Source: CBDHFQ01 sp965262565
GTDB lineage: Bacteria > Bacteroidota > Bacteroidia > J057
Direction of reading: 5' to 3'
NCBI GenBank assembly: GCA_965262565.1
Contig: CBDHFQ010000007.1
Span: forward strand, 124,001-188,000
DNA: 64,000 bases
The stretch's first letter is position 1, and each line of letters starts with the position of its first letter. This document shows positions 1 through 9,466 of the stretch, in pieces. The translations under genes and the position numbers were made by a program. The notes beneath the pieces are model-generated. The model did not search any database, was not told the origin of the DNA, and saw only the letters and a list, made by a program, of their open reading frames with translations.

Positions 1-100
1 GAGGTTCAATAGTAGCTTTTGCAGCATCGGAGGATTGGCAGGAAAAAAACAGTCCGCCTATACTTATAAAGATGAAAAATGAAAGGTGTTTAACGTTCAT
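1..100 (-). CDS. N-terminus of a lipoprotein, truncated by the window edge
   Basis: Reading leftward from an ATG at 98-100, an open frame of 33 codons runs off the window. It encodes a basic start (MNVKH), a hydrophobic stretch and a lipobox ending GGLFFSC, followed by a polar QSSDAAKA linker, the hallmark of an exported Bacteroidota lipoprotein. It begins 55 nt after the end of the sulfatase on the same strand, so it is probably the next gene of that operon. The mature protein lies outside the window, so no function can be assigned. Confidence 0.6.
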   Translation of the reverse strand, partial: MNVKHLSFFIFISIGGLFFSCQSSDAAKATIEP

Positions 101-155
101 GGGTGATATTGATAATGATGGGTGAGTTTGTGCCAATGAGTAAGAAACAGACCTT

Positions 156-1670
156 TTACCCTCTATCGGGATGTCTGCCCCATTCATTTCTTTTTGCCGG
201 ATCAAAATCGGGATTAGGGGTAGGAAATCTTGCGCCTACGTCCTGCCTCCATTCGTCTAATAACGTCTTAAGTTCCTCCACTTTTGTTGCATGAGCCTCG
301 CTCACATCCCTTTTCTCTCCTATGTCATCCAGCAGGTTGTATAGTTCAAAACGGTCCTCTCCTAAATAGTGAATGAGTTTCCACTTTCCTTTTCGTACAA
401 CACTCGCTGGTACATCGTGATGATATACCGGATAATGCCAAAAAAGGGCTCTATTGGTATCCACTGGGGCTTCTTTCAGGTAGCTTATCATACTTTCCCC
501 ATCGAATACTTGATTTTTCGGTAGGGTTCCTCCTGCTAATTCAACAAAAGTGGGATAAAAATCCACACTGGAGACGAGTTGATGAGAGGTAGTACCTGCT
601 TTCACCCCTTTTGGCCATTTGATAATTAATGGTTCTCGAATTCCTCCTTCAAACACGGTTCCCTTTTCAGCTCTTAACGGATGATTAGAAGAAGCGACCA
701 TCTGTAATTCAGAGTCTTTATATATTGGTAGTTTATTATCCACTAATAAAGGCTTTTTATCAAATCTGCTGACCAGCCCTCCATTATCCGAGAAGAAAAC
801 CACCATGGTATTTTCCGCTATTCCCAATTCGGACAGTTTATCCACAATTCTCCCTACACTCCTGTCAATGTGCTCTATCATCGCTGCATATACGGCATTC
901 CCTGGATAATCAGTGGTATGGTCTTTCGATAAATACTTCTCTATCAGATCCATATCTGCATCCAACTGAACGTGTACATCATAATGCGCCAACATCAGAA
1001 AAAAGGGATTGTCCTGATGTTGCTCTATAAATTCGACGCTAAGATCTGTCAATGCCTCTGAAAGTCTAATACTGTCGGTGATATTATCAACTGGAGGAAA
1101 AATCGCCTCTTTAGATTTCAGGTTATAAAAAGTTCCTCTTCGATGGATGTGCCAATCATCATATCCCTGATTGCCAGGCATATGCTCATCCCCAAATCCC
1201 AAATGCCACTTCCCGTAATAGGCCGTTGCATATCCTGCTTCTTTCATAGCTTCCCCAATGGTGAAAATACTGTCTGGAAGAAATTGAGTTCTGTTGGTGG
1301 GAACTGTATAGGCCTCGTAAGGTCTCCAATGTCCTGTAATGTAATCAATAATTCCTACTCTGGCGGGATATTGCCCAGCTTGGATGGATGCTCTGGTAGG
1401 AGAACACACCGGACATGCAGCATACGCATTGGTAAATTTCATCCCTTCCTGTCTTAAACGATCCAAGTGAGGTGCTTCATTAAAAGTATTGCCGTATGTG
1501 GGTAGATCAGCCCAGCCTAAATCATCGGCAAGGATAAAAACAATGTTGGGAGGAGCACTACTTATTTCTTCCTGTGGGGGGGATTGGCACGAAGAAAAAG
1601 CGCATAAATATATCCCAAAAATAAATAGAATCCACTGATAAGAAGGGTAACTGGTAGAGATCAAGGGCAT
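156..1670 (-). CDS. Sulfatase (arylsulfatase family, lipoprotein)
   Basis: A 504-residue formylglycine-dependent sulfatase that hydrolyses sulfate esters, probably on a polysaccharide or glycoside. Seen: a signal segment with lipobox FSSC (Cys28) placing it on a membrane surface; the metal-binding opening ILADDLGWAD (Asp49, Asp50); the Cys-type maturation signature CSPTR at 89-93 followed by GQYPARVG; FFSDNGG with further metal ligands in the middle; and a C-terminal sulfatase subdomain (LYNLLDDIGEKRDV). Cys89 would have to be oxidised to formylglycine by a sulfatase-modifying enzyme that is not encoded in the window. The substrate is not predictable from sequence. The partial lipoprotein gene lies just downstream on the same strand; the upstream neighbour is divergent. 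Confidence 0.95.
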   Translation of the reverse strand: MPLISTSYPSYQWILFIFGIYLCAFSSCQSPPQEEISSAPPNIVFILADDLGWADLPTYGNTFNEAPHLDRLRQEGMKFTNAYAACPVCSPTRASIQAGQYPARVGIIDYITGHWRPYEAYTVPTNRTQFLPDSIFTIGEAMKEAGYATAYYGKWHLGFGDEHMPGNQGYDDWHIHRRGTFYNLKSKEAIFPPVDNITDSIRLSEALTDLSVEFIEQHQDNPFFLMLAHYDVHVQLDADMDLIEKYLSKDHTTDYPGNAVYAAMIEHIDRSVGRIVDKLSELGIAENTMVVFFSDNGGLVSRFDKKPLLVDNKLPIYKDSELQMVASSNHPLRAEKGTVFEGGIREPLIIKWPKGVKAGTTSHQLVSSVDFYPTFVELAGGTLPKNQVFDGESMISYLKEAPVDTNRALFWHYPVYHHDVPASVVRKGKWKLIHYLGEDRFELYNLLDDIGEKRDVSEAHATKVEELKTLLDEWRQDVGARFPTPNPDFDPAKRNEWGRHPDRG

Positions 1671-2003
1671 GGAGAAAGTATTATGTAGTAGTAACTATCT
1701 TAAATTAATAAAATCTTATAAAATGAGCGTATTTTTTCCAGATCCGTGAAGAAGATTAGCACCTGTTATAAGGGATCGAAGATCTTGATGTTCCTATTAG
1801 TCGGGAATGCCTGATATAAATCAAGGAACAGCACTTAAGGTAAATGAAACTGGGAAAAGCGAGAGATAAATTTTTAAGATATAGGTTCCTTTGTTAAAAT
1901 ATATTCAATAGTCCCCCAAATTAACCAACAAAGCAGGTAGGATGCTTGGATAATATATTAAATTAGCTCTACATTTTCTTGTCACCTTTATATGTGCTCT
2001 TGT
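1671..2003. other. Intergenic region between divergent genes
   Basis: About 330 bases separate the divergent sulfatase and amidohydrolase genes. The stretch is AT-rich and must hold both promoters, but I could not find a clear TTTG / TAnnTTTG pair in either direction, nor a hairpin, small gene or RNA gene. Confidence 0.4.
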
Positions 2004-3458
2004 ATGCGTTTTACTTACTTTTTTACGCTAGGTTTTTGTTTATTTTTTCTCAGTTGTGGTTCCAAAGGCGAACTCTATGAAGATGCTATATGTATAGAAC
2101 ATATTAATACCATAGATGTAGCAAATGGTCCACAAGAAAATATGACGGTCATTATTCGGGCAGGGAAGATCATAAAGTTAGTGCCGAGCCAAGACATACC
2201 ATTAGCCAAAGGCAATGACATCATTGATGGCACAGGAAAATACCTCATACCGGGGCTTTGGGATACGCATGTTCATTTTGCTTTTCAGGAAAATTTAGCT
2301 CCATATATGTTCCCTCTCTTTCTGGCATATGGAATTACCAGTGTAAGAGATACGGGAGGAGAACTTACGTTTGTCAAAAAGTGGAAGGACCTATCTCTGG
2401 CTCATCCTAAAGAGGCTCCCAGGGTGATGATTGCAGGTCCACTCATTGATGGCTTGCCCAATGTATATGATGGAAGCGATCCCTTTCATCCTCCGCTTTC
2501 CGTCGGAGTAGCGACGGTGGAGGAAGCTGTTCAGATGGTAGATTATCTCGATAGTATGGGGGTAGATTTGATCAAAGCTTATGAGATGCTTTCCCCAGAA
2601 CAATTTAAGGCTATTGTAGAAAGGGCACATTCAAAAAATTTAAAAGTAACGGGGCATGTTCCTTTGAGCATGGATGTCATCTCTGCTTCTCATGCGGGAT
2701 TAAACAGTATGGAACACATGAGAAACCTGGAATTATCTATAGCGGATAATGCTGTTGCTTTGTTGAGTAATAGGGAAAAATTATTGGATCAAGGCACTAA
2801 CGAAAAGGGAAGTCTACTGCGAACGATGATCCACCAAACTCAAAGGATGACTGCTATCGGAAGACAAGATGAGACGATAAAAAAGAAAGTCCTCGGCGTA
2901 TTGGCACAAAATAATACCTGGCAAATTCCTACCCTTGCTTTATATACCAACTTCACAAAAAGGCCTTTTCTCGAAGCATCCTGGCAACAAAGTTATCAGT
3001 TGCTGCCTGACTCTATTCGATTAGCCTGGGAAGTGGGCATTGAACGACTTACAGAGCGAGAGGTAACAGAACAAAACCTGGACTATTTGTCGTGGATGTA
3101 TCAGATGGCAGGTGATATCCATAAGGCAGGTATCGAAATAATGGCAGGAACAGATTGCCCTATTGGATATCTTACGCCTGGTTTTAGTTTACATAAAGAA
3201 TTAGAAGCACTTGTAGAAGCTGGCTTATCACCAATGGAAGCACTTAAAACAGCTACCCTGAATCCCGCTATTTATTTTAATATGGAAGATCAACTAGGAT
3301 TGATCAAAGAAGGAATGATAGCTGATTTAATTGTCCTTGGTAAAAATCCGCTGGAAAATATTCGACATACTCAAGATATTAAGGCTGTGGTAAAGGATGG
3401 CGTCTATTACAGCAAAGAAGAATTAGATAATCGTCTGAAAGAGATAGATTCGTTTTAG
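2004..3458 (+). CDS. Amidohydrolase family protein (lipoprotein)
   Basis: A 484-residue metal-dependent amidohydrolase of the imidazolonepropionase/prolidase-like group, which hydrolyses C-N bonds in cyclic amides or dipeptides; the substrate is unknown. Seen: signal peptide with lipobox FLSC; a small beta domain, then the metal motif DTHVHF (HxH) just after YLIPGLW; a mid-protein histidine in VTGHVPL and a second in NSMEHM; the acidic ligand in MAGTDCPIGY; and the closing LKTATLNPA and GMIADLIVLGKNP motifs typical of the fold. An ATG 12 nt earlier (1992) is in frame, but the ATG at 2004 gives a more standard signal peptide (MRFTYFF). It is a stand-alone gene. Confidence 0.9.
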   Translation: MRFTYFFTLGFCLFFLSCGSKGELYEDAICIEHINTIDVANGPQENMTVIIRAGKIIKLVPSQDIPLAKGNDIIDGTGKYLIPGLWDTHVHFAFQENLAPYMFPLFLAYGITSVRDTGGELTFVKKWKDLSLAHPKEAPRVMIAGPLIDGLPNVYDGSDPFHPPLSVGVATVEEAVQMVDYLDSMGVDLIKAYEMLSPEQFKAIVERAHSKNLKVTGHVPLSMDVISASHAGLNSMEHMRNLELSIADNAVALLSNREKLLDQGTNEKGSLLRTMIHQTQRMTAIGRQDETIKKKVLGVLAQNNTWQIPTLALYTNFTKRPFLEASWQQSYQLLPDSIRLAWEVGIERLTEREVTEQNLDYLSWMYQMAGDIHKAGIEIMAGTDCPIGYLTPGFSLHKELEALVEAGLSPMEALKTATLNPAIYFNMEDQLGLIKEGMIADLIVLGKNPLENIRHTQDIKAVVKDGVYYSKEELDNRLKEIDSF

Positions 3459-3573
3459 GTGATTTGCCAGACCATTTATCATTTTCATAGATGATTTATC
3501 GTATCAGTAAGCTGCACAAAAGCCATTATCATATAATTATTTTAATATATATTCACTTCCTCATACGGTTGAC

Positions 3574-4047
3574 ATGAATGACACTATTTTATATCGTCTT
3601 AAATTCCAGTATAACCAAGTTCCCTATTTAATCGATGGATGCTCAGATGTATTCCTTTTAAAGCAGCATATTCCTGAGAAATGGTCTATTCATGAACACC
3701 TTGCACATTTAGGTAGATATCAGGAGGTATATATGGGAAGACTAGAAAGTGTACTATTAGGAGAAACGCCTGATTTGGGTAAATATATTGCTGAAGATGA
3801 TCTGTCATTTTCAGATTGGGTCATCATGGATACGCAACAAATTATCTCTCATACCCAACATTTGAGATCAGATATTCATCAGAGGTTAACGTCTTTATCT
3901 CCTATGCAATTGGGGTTGAAAGGAAAACATCCTACGGTAGGTTTACTCACAATACAGGAGCTCACTGAATTTTTCCTGTTGCATGAATCTCACCACTTTT
4001 TCACTATGTTTAAGTTGGTCTGTCAGTTCAGGCTGAAAGAGAGTTGA
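3574..4047 (+). CDS. DinB family protein
   Basis: A 157-residue four-helix-bundle protein of the DinB/YfiT superfamily. Seen: the metal-ligand histidine early in IHEHLAHLG, and the paired histidines near the end in LLHESHHFFTM, the usual His triad of the family. Members include damage-inducible proteins and bacillithiol- or mycothiol-type S-transferases; which chemistry applies here cannot be told. No signal peptide, so cytoplasmic. The next gene starts 29 nt downstream on the same strand, and the two may be co-transcribed. Confidence 0.8.
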   Translation: MNDTILYRLKFQYNQVPYLIDGCSDVFLLKQHIPEKWSIHEHLAHLGRYQEVYMGRLESVLLGETPDLGKYIAEDDLSFSDWVIMDTQQIISHTQHLRSDIHQRLTSLSPMQLGLKGKHPTVGLLTIQELTEFFLLHESHHFFTMFKLVCQFRLKES

Positions 4048-4076
4048 ATAATACACAGGATAACTTATGAATAGAA

Positions 4077-4856
4077 ATGAGAAAAATAATTATTTCAGGC
4101 ATAATCATATTGCTGATGGTATGGGTAGGTACAGAAATCGTTTTTGCCTGGCCATTGATCAGTCCTCATTCTTATTTCTTACATCAATCACATCAACCTC
4201 CTTTCTATGTTTATGCTGATCGGAAAATTGATAGTTGTACAATATCTCTCATTGATGAGGTAACAATAAGATTAAAAAATAATCCCCTATTTATCACATG
4301 TAATACATCTACTCCTCATATATTCCTTTGCTACGATAGGGAATTATATGCATCATTTGCCCAAAAAATCGGAAAACCTACGAATTCACAAGGTTTTCAT
4401 CTACAGCCCCTACATTATTCTTTTATCTCATTATCCTTTATTAAGGAAATACACGCTCAAAACTTGATTTCACATCGGCATAATATATTAGAAGGTAGCC
4501 CCTCGCATATTATCGCTCATGAATTAATGCATGGATTCATTTCTTCTTCTCTGGGCTATTGGAAAGCCAGAAAGAAAGAGGAATGGAAGATAGAAGGTTA
4601 CTGTGAGTATGCTGCTTCTGTGTATGAAAAAAAGCGAGATGAAGAATATAGCCTTTCAGCTTCCGTCAATCGTTTCTTTAATGGATATTATGATGATTTA
4701 CCGGCCGGAAAAAAATATTACATCCAATCCTCTTTCATGGTAGAATATCTGTTAGAAGTTGAAGGAATGACATTTTGGAGCTTGATGAAAGAAAATAGAT
4801 CTGAAGATGAAATACTTGAAAGATTACATCAATGGGCATCAACGAAAGAAGGGTGA
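4077..4856 (+). CDS. Membrane-anchored or secreted HExxH metalloprotease-like protein
   Basis: A 259-residue protein that I cannot assign to a named family. An N-terminal hydrophobic segment (about residues 4-23) exports or anchors it. The notable motif is HELMH at 148-152, a zincin HExxH, followed about 20 residues later by EGYCEYAA (Glu173), the glutamate position expected of a gluzincin-type zinc site. A late aromatic stretch (YYIQSSFMVEYLL) resembles the helix after the active site in small peptidases of the basic-secretory-protein/MA clan type. It is probably a zinc peptidase acting outside the cytoplasm (inference). It ends 5 nt before the convergent VOC gene. Confidence 0.6.
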   Translation: MRKIIISGIIILLMVWVGTEIVFAWPLISPHSYFLHQSHQPPFYVYADRKIDSCTISLIDEVTIRLKNNPLFITCNTSTPHIFLCYDRELYASFAQKIGKPTNSQGFHLQPLHYSFISLSFIKEIHAQNLISHRHNILEGSPSHIIAHELMHGFISSSLGYWKARKKEEWKIEGYCEYAASVYEKKRDEEYSLSASVNRFFNGYYDDLPAGKKYYIQSSFMVEYLLEVEGMTFWSLMKENRSEDEILERLHQWASTKEG

Positions 4857-4861
4857 ATACC

Positions 4862-5257
4862 TTAAGAATTCTCTGCTGGTTGTTCAATTGTAATAAAATA
4901 TCCATTGGGATCTTTCATGGAAAAGTCTGTCGCTCCACAAGGCGTCAGATGGGGATAATTCAGCAATTGGCACTGTTGGCTCACTTTCTCATACGCCTCC
5001 AATACATTATCCACCTGAAGAACCATCGTAATTGTCCCTCCGGTAACTACCTCTTTCATAAATGGCAGTTCTTCATTAATTCGCGCTCTCTGTTTTAAAG
5101 ATAATTCAAAAGAGCCTTTTTTTAGTTTGGCCCAATACATTTCCTCTTCTTCTTTTTCCCACATCAATAATTCAAATCCAAGAATATCTTTATAAAATTC
5201 AATGCTCTCTTCTAAATTGTTCACAACATACTCCAGAACAATGCTGTTAACTTCCAT
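4862..5257 (-). CDS. VOC family (glyoxalase/bleomycin resistance-like) protein
   Basis: A 131-residue single-subunit vicinal-oxygen-chelate protein with two beta-alpha-beta-beta-beta modules. Seen: LEYVVNNLEESIEFYKDILGFELL as the first module (shown in part: EESIEFYKDILGF), and the closing module DFSMKDPNGYFITIEQ, where the final Glu is the usual metal-ligand position. The family includes glyoxalases, dioxygenases and drug-binding proteins; its substrate is not predictable. Convergent with the HExxH gene, only 5 nt apart. Confidence 0.8.
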   Translation of the reverse strand: MEVNSIVLEYVVNNLEESIEFYKDILGFELLMWEKEEEEMYWAKLKKGSFELSLKQRARINEELPFMKEVVTGGTITMVLQVDNVLEAYEKVSQQCQLLNYPHLTPCGATDFSMKDPNGYFITIEQPAENS

Positions 5258-5350
5258 ATGAATATTTATAAGTTATTGGAGAAGGATAAATATACTTGTA
5301 ATAGGTATTCTAAGATACACCAGCTATTCCACAACTCAAACTGAATGTAG

Positions 5351-6778
5351 ATGACAGAAGATCAAATGAAGTCGTTGGGCTATCAAATTATAGATTACAT
5401 TGTAGCTCATCGTAAAAATCTACCCCACAAACGCGTTCATAACTATAGTAACTTTCAAGCCTTATCTCAGCTTATTCCTCAAGACATACCATACGAAGGA
5501 GAAGACCCGGTAGAGGTATTTCAGGAATTAAATGCATTATTGGACAATCATATTTTTCACACAGATCATCCACGATTTTTTTCTTTTATTCCCGGCCCGA
5601 GCAATTATATAAGTATTCTCGCAGAAACCCTGGCTACAGGATATAATGTATTTGCCGGCCATTGGATGGCAGGTTCTGCCGCTGCCATGATTGAAAAAAC
5701 GACCTTGGCATGGCTAACCCAATTATTTGATTATCCTGCTGAAAGTGGAGGTATTTTCCTCAGTGGGGGATCTATGGCAAATCTCTCTGCGATCGCTACT
5801 GCCAGGCATATGATCTTAGGAGAGGATTTTTCACAAGGGACCATTTACTATTCCCACCAAACCCATTCGTCCATGCAAAAAGGACTCAGGATTTTAGGAA
5901 TAAGTGCGCATCAATGGAGACCTATTCCCACTACTAAGGATTTCCGCATTGACCTACACCTCCTACAACAAACCATTAATCAAGATATAAAAGACGGACA
6001 TGTCCCTTTCTGTATGGTTGGAAATGCAGGAACGACGAATACTGGGACGGTTGATGATTTGCATGCCCTCGCAGATATCGCCCAACAATTTCAGGCCTGG
6101 TTTCATATAGATGGTGCTTATGGTGCTGCAGCCATTCTCTCTCAACCATACCGACAGGAAATTTCAGGGATAGAAAGAGCCGATTCTATTACGCTCGATC
6201 CTCATAAATGGTGGTTCCAACCTTTCGAAACGGGATGTCTGATTGTCAAAAATAAGGAGCATTTAGCACAAACATTTTCCGTGAATGCAGGATATCTGGA
6301 TGATACAATTAGTCAGCAGCAGGAGATCAATTATTACAATTACGGCCCTCAACTCACCAGATCATTTCGAGCTATTAAACTATATACCTATTTGAGATGT
6401 ATAGGTGTTCATCAGTTGGGCGAATACATTACTCAGGGAATAAAATTAGCGGAATATATTGAAGAGCTTCTTGCCCAAAGAGATCATTGGGAAATGATGG
6501 CTAAACCTTCCTTGGGAATCATTGCTTTTAGAGTGAAGATAGGGACTGATGATACCACCAATGACCGCATCAATCAGACGTTATCTGAATTTATGCTGGA
6601 AGATGGATTTGCCTTAATTACGACGACTAAATTACACCAAAAAGTCGTTCTGAGAATGTGCCCCATCCATCCTGACACCACACAAGAAGACATAGAACTG
6701 ACCATTGCCCGAATGAACCGCTTTGTAGATCAGCAGCGAGAGAATTTTTTGAATAATAGATTCCCGATGATTCCATAA
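5351..6778 (+). CDS. PLP-dependent group II amino acid decarboxylase
   Basis: A 475-residue fold-type I pyridoxal-phosphate enzyme of the aromatic-L-amino-acid/glutamate decarboxylase family. Seen: FFSFIPGPSNY and the SGGSMANLSAI phosphate-binding/substrate region; YYSHQTHSS with the ring-stacking His; AGTTNTGTVDD; HIDGAYGAA with the Asp that pairs with the PLP nitrogen; and the Schiff-base lysine in TLDPHKWWF (Lys286). Length matches the family. The substrate amino acid (aromatic, glutamate or aspartate) cannot be decided from sequence, though family members of this size in Bacteroidota are usually annotated aromatic. It is a single-gene unit on the plus strand. Confidence 0.88.
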   Translation: MTEDQMKSLGYQIIDYIVAHRKNLPHKRVHNYSNFQALSQLIPQDIPYEGEDPVEVFQELNALLDNHIFHTDHPRFFSFIPGPSNYISILAETLATGYNVFAGHWMAGSAAAMIEKTTLAWLTQLFDYPAESGGIFLSGGSMANLSAIATARHMILGEDFSQGTIYYSHQTHSSMQKGLRILGISAHQWRPIPTTKDFRIDLHLLQQTINQDIKDGHVPFCMVGNAGTTNTGTVDDLHALADIAQQFQAWFHIDGAYGAAAILSQPYRQEISGIERADSITLDPHKWWFQPFETGCLIVKNKEHLAQTFSVNAGYLDDTISQQQEINYYNYGPQLTRSFRAIKLYTYLRCIGVHQLGEYITQGIKLAEYIEELLAQRDHWEMMAKPSLGIIAFRVKIGTDDTTNDRINQTLSEFMLEDGFALITTTKLHQKVVLRMCPIHPDTTQEDIELTIARMNRFVDQQRENFLNNRFPMIP

Positions 6779-6865
6779 ATCTATAAGTAAGATATCATTC
6801 CTGAATGAGAACCTTAACTTATATACTGGGAATTATTTTTTGTATCAATGGGTATAATATCCCGC

Positions 6866-8269
6866 TTATGGCAAAATACTCACAATTACCCGCTGGTATC
6901 GACTCAATGCAGGCGTACCGTCATCGGTTACTGTTAGAATAAAGTGAGCTGTCTGAGGATAGGAAACTTCAGGTGCTTCAAAACCAGCGTTATTTGTTTC
7001 AGCATTTTCTATTGATATCATCCCTTTAAAGGTTCCAGGTTCTCTGTAGTGAAACCATTGATAAGTTAAGTTATCCCCATCAGGATCGGAAGAACCTTTA
7101 GATGTGAGAACAACTTTATCTCCTGACTTAACACTTATCTGATTGTCTATTCCCAGTTTTGCTACAGGGGGATGGTTAGCCTCCTCATATGATTTAACAC
7201 ACCAATCCATTCGAGCTGCAAAATCATGCTGGAAGGCTTCTCTCCATCTCCAAATTGTCACATGATTAGTCGTATGATAACTACTGTCCCATGGAGAATA
7301 AAATTCATCTACGGCATTCGTCCAAAAAGGGCGGGTTTCGGGCTGAAAAAACCACTTTTCCGTTTTAGGCAGGTAATATTCATATCTACCTCCCCATCCT
7401 CCATCATAGGGGTACTCAGGATCGTTAAGCCCATTGGGAACAATATGAAGAAAAGAAGGGCTATCTCCTTCCATTAAGAATTCCACCTCAGGATATTCCT
7501 CACCCAAAGGACCATGCCCATGTTGGATATGCTCAGATAACCATTTTTTACTGATAACTTCACGATTTGCTCCCTGGAATCGGCCATGGAAAGTGTCTCC
7601 AGAAATTCCTGACCAGGTAGCATAGTGATATCCTCCAGCACCATCATGCTCATAACCAGGAGTACAGATATAAAAAATGTCAGGAAAGCTTGCTCGAATC
7701 CAGGGACCTGAATCATCCTGATCGGAAATAGTGTATACGCGAAGCTTTTTGTACAAAGCTGCCGCCTCAACAGGAGATTTGGTTTGCCTGATCTTCCATA
7801 GCGCTTGCGCCAAACAATTGGTTCCACCCCATACTTGAACCCACAACGGACGGTCATCTTCCTTTTCCAGGATTTGAATGATCCAGTTTGAGCCTTCCGA
7901 ATCCTTACCTTCTCCTACACCGCCCATGCCGTATTCTGGCAAGCCCTTTTTCACTTTAGCTGTTAATTCTTCATAACTCGGATATCCATCTTCATGCTTA
8001 AGGAGGTTAGGTTGTACCTTTTGATAAGCCTTCAGGATCTCATAAATGCGCCAATCCGCTATACTGGTTTTCTTCCAAAAGGAAGTAGTAGCGATGAGCC
8101 CTTCAATATCCCATTGATTGGCATAGGTAAGAAAGCGTACCATAGATTGAGCATCGTCTGGCTCGTTTTCGATATCGGTTAATACAAGGGTACGCAATCG
8201 CTCTGCGGACTGGCAATACAAACTGATCACCAAGCTAATGGCTAAGACAAATGATAAAAATCGTTTCAT
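6866..8269 (-). CDS. DUF1593 nucleoside-hydrolase-like secreted protein
   Basis: A 467-residue exported protein. The signal peptide ends near YCQSAE. The N-terminal domain (about 25-345) is the DUF1593 / Sde182-type nucleoside-hydrolase-like fold, shown by LVLTDIENEPDDAQSM, an Asp-rich metal-type opening like that of nucleoside hydrolases, and by LWVQVWGGTNCLAQAL. The C-terminal part (about 365-467) is an Ig/PKD-like beta domain (SSDPDGDNLTYQW, HFILTVTDDG) known in Sde182-type cellulose-associated proteins. The biochemical activity of the family is not settled. It lies 6 nt downstream of a paralogue on the same strand, so the two form an operon. Confidence 0.85.
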   Translation of the reverse strand: MKRFLSFVLAISLVISLYCQSAERLRTLVLTDIENEPDDAQSMVRFLTYANQWDIEGLIATTSFWKKTSIADWRIYEILKAYQKVQPNLLKHEDGYPSYEELTAKVKKGLPEYGMGGVGEGKDSEGSNWIIQILEKEDDRPLWVQVWGGTNCLAQALWKIRQTKSPVEAAALYKKLRVYTISDQDDSGPWIRASFPDIFYICTPGYEHDGAGGYHYATWSGISGDTFHGRFQGANREVISKKWLSEHIQHGHGPLGEEYPEVEFLMEGDSPSFLHIVPNGLNDPEYPYDGGWGGRYEYYLPKTEKWFFQPETRPFWTNAVDEFYSPWDSSYHTTNHVTIWRWREAFQHDFAARMDWCVKSYEEANHPPVAKLGIDNQISVKSGDKVVLTSKGSSDPDGDNLTYQWFHYREPGTFKGMISIENAETNNAGFEAPEVSYPQTAHFILTVTDDGTPALSRYQRVIVSILP

Positions 8270-8275
8270 ACATAC

Positions 8276-9385
8276 TTAGTCTTTATTGTACAATGTTTTC
8301 ATCTTGTTCCGATAGGCTTCATACATCTCTGTTCTAGCCTCTACAAAAGTCCGTACTCTATGCTCATATACAGATGTCGCCAGCTGCCAGGATTGACTTG
8401 GATCCTTGTAATTCCAACCTTCATTCCCAGCATCATCGATCCAATAATTCGGCCGCTTCTCTGGAAAGGGATGAGTAAATTTGCCCGCCCAGGAACTTTG
8501 CCTGGGATCGTCTATATCTACCCCTGGTTCCAAAAGATAAAGCAAAGAAGGTGTATCTCCAGCCCTAAAATAATGTGCCCATTCCCAAGCTTGAACACAT
8601 TCCCAGATATAATGCCCCAGGACACCATACTCTTTAATTTCATCCAGCAATTCTCCCGGTTCTTCTCCTTCAAACATACCATTATAAGCCCAATCATTTT
8701 CAAGCCACCACAATTGGTCGAATCGAGGATCATTGAAAATATCATTCCTTCCCGGTCCATTCCAGTTGATTCTCTTACCGTATGCTATATCGCTTTGGGA
8801 ATTAGCTGCCGCATCTGGATTTTCTGCCATCAAATGAGTGCCAATAGTATATACTCTTATATTTGAAACAATATCAGGAGCTTTAAACAAGGCATCTCTG
8901 ATCGTTTTCATATTCCCCCACACCAGTACATGCAAAGGACGTGAATCATCTTTCCGTGCTTCGGAAATAATGCTGTTTACAGCATCTTCAGGACTTTGTT
9001 GGACAATGCTCCTTAGATAGTCTGGAGTCGGATAATTGAACACTTGATAATTGTAATTTGGATGGTGGAAATCCTTTTCATAAGCATCAATACAGATCAT
9101 CGTCGCTTCTATCCCATGTGCTTCCCAACGATCAGGAATGATGGATACGATCTCAACCTCATCTGCATGCATGAATAGATGAGCCATAGATTGTTTGTCG
9201 TCCGGGTCCCCGCTATTTGTATTCAGGTCGCTGGTAATGATCACTCGAGGTAATCTCTTTTGAACCGCATCGCTGCTAGCCTGACTTTGGGCCTCAATTT
9301 TATGAAATGCCAGTAGAATGCTACAAATTAATGAGGCGAATAGGCAGATAATCTTAATCCTTCTACATAAACTATTAAATCTCAT
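8276..9385 (-). CDS. DUF1593 nucleoside-hydrolase-like secreted protein, shorter paralogue
   Basis: A 369-residue exported protein with a signal segment (ICLFASLICSILLAF) and the same DUF1593 nucleoside-hydrolase-like domain as its downstream neighbour: RVIITSDLNTNSGDPDDKQS for the Asp-rich site, and LHVLVWGNMKTIRDAL matching the QVWGGTN region of the paralogue. It lacks the C-terminal Ig/PKD-like domain. First gene of a two-gene operon (6-nt gap). The pair probably acts on carbohydrate or nucleoside-type glycosides outside the cytoplasm (inference). Confidence 0.82.
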   Translation of the reverse strand: MRFNSLCRRIKIICLFASLICSILLAFHKIEAQSQASSDAVQKRLPRVIITSDLNTNSGDPDDKQSMAHLFMHADEVEIVSIIPDRWEAHGIEATMICIDAYEKDFHHPNYNYQVFNYPTPDYLRSIVQQSPEDAVNSIISEARKDDSRPLHVLVWGNMKTIRDALFKAPDIVSNIRVYTIGTHLMAENPDAAANSQSDIAYGKRINWNGPGRNDIFNDPRFDQLWWLENDWAYNGMFEGEEPGELLDEIKEYGVLGHYIWECVQAWEWAHYFRAGDTPSLLYLLEPGVDIDDPRQSSWAGKFTHPFPEKRPNYWIDDAGNEGWNYKDPSQSWQLATSVYEHRVRTFVEARTEMYEAYRNKMKTLYNKD

Positions 9386-9466
9386 GTCAATGAATTTATC
9401 GTGTATTTATCATTGGAACAGTTCATAGAAAACAATATGTTTAATAACATATATAAAGCTAATCAT

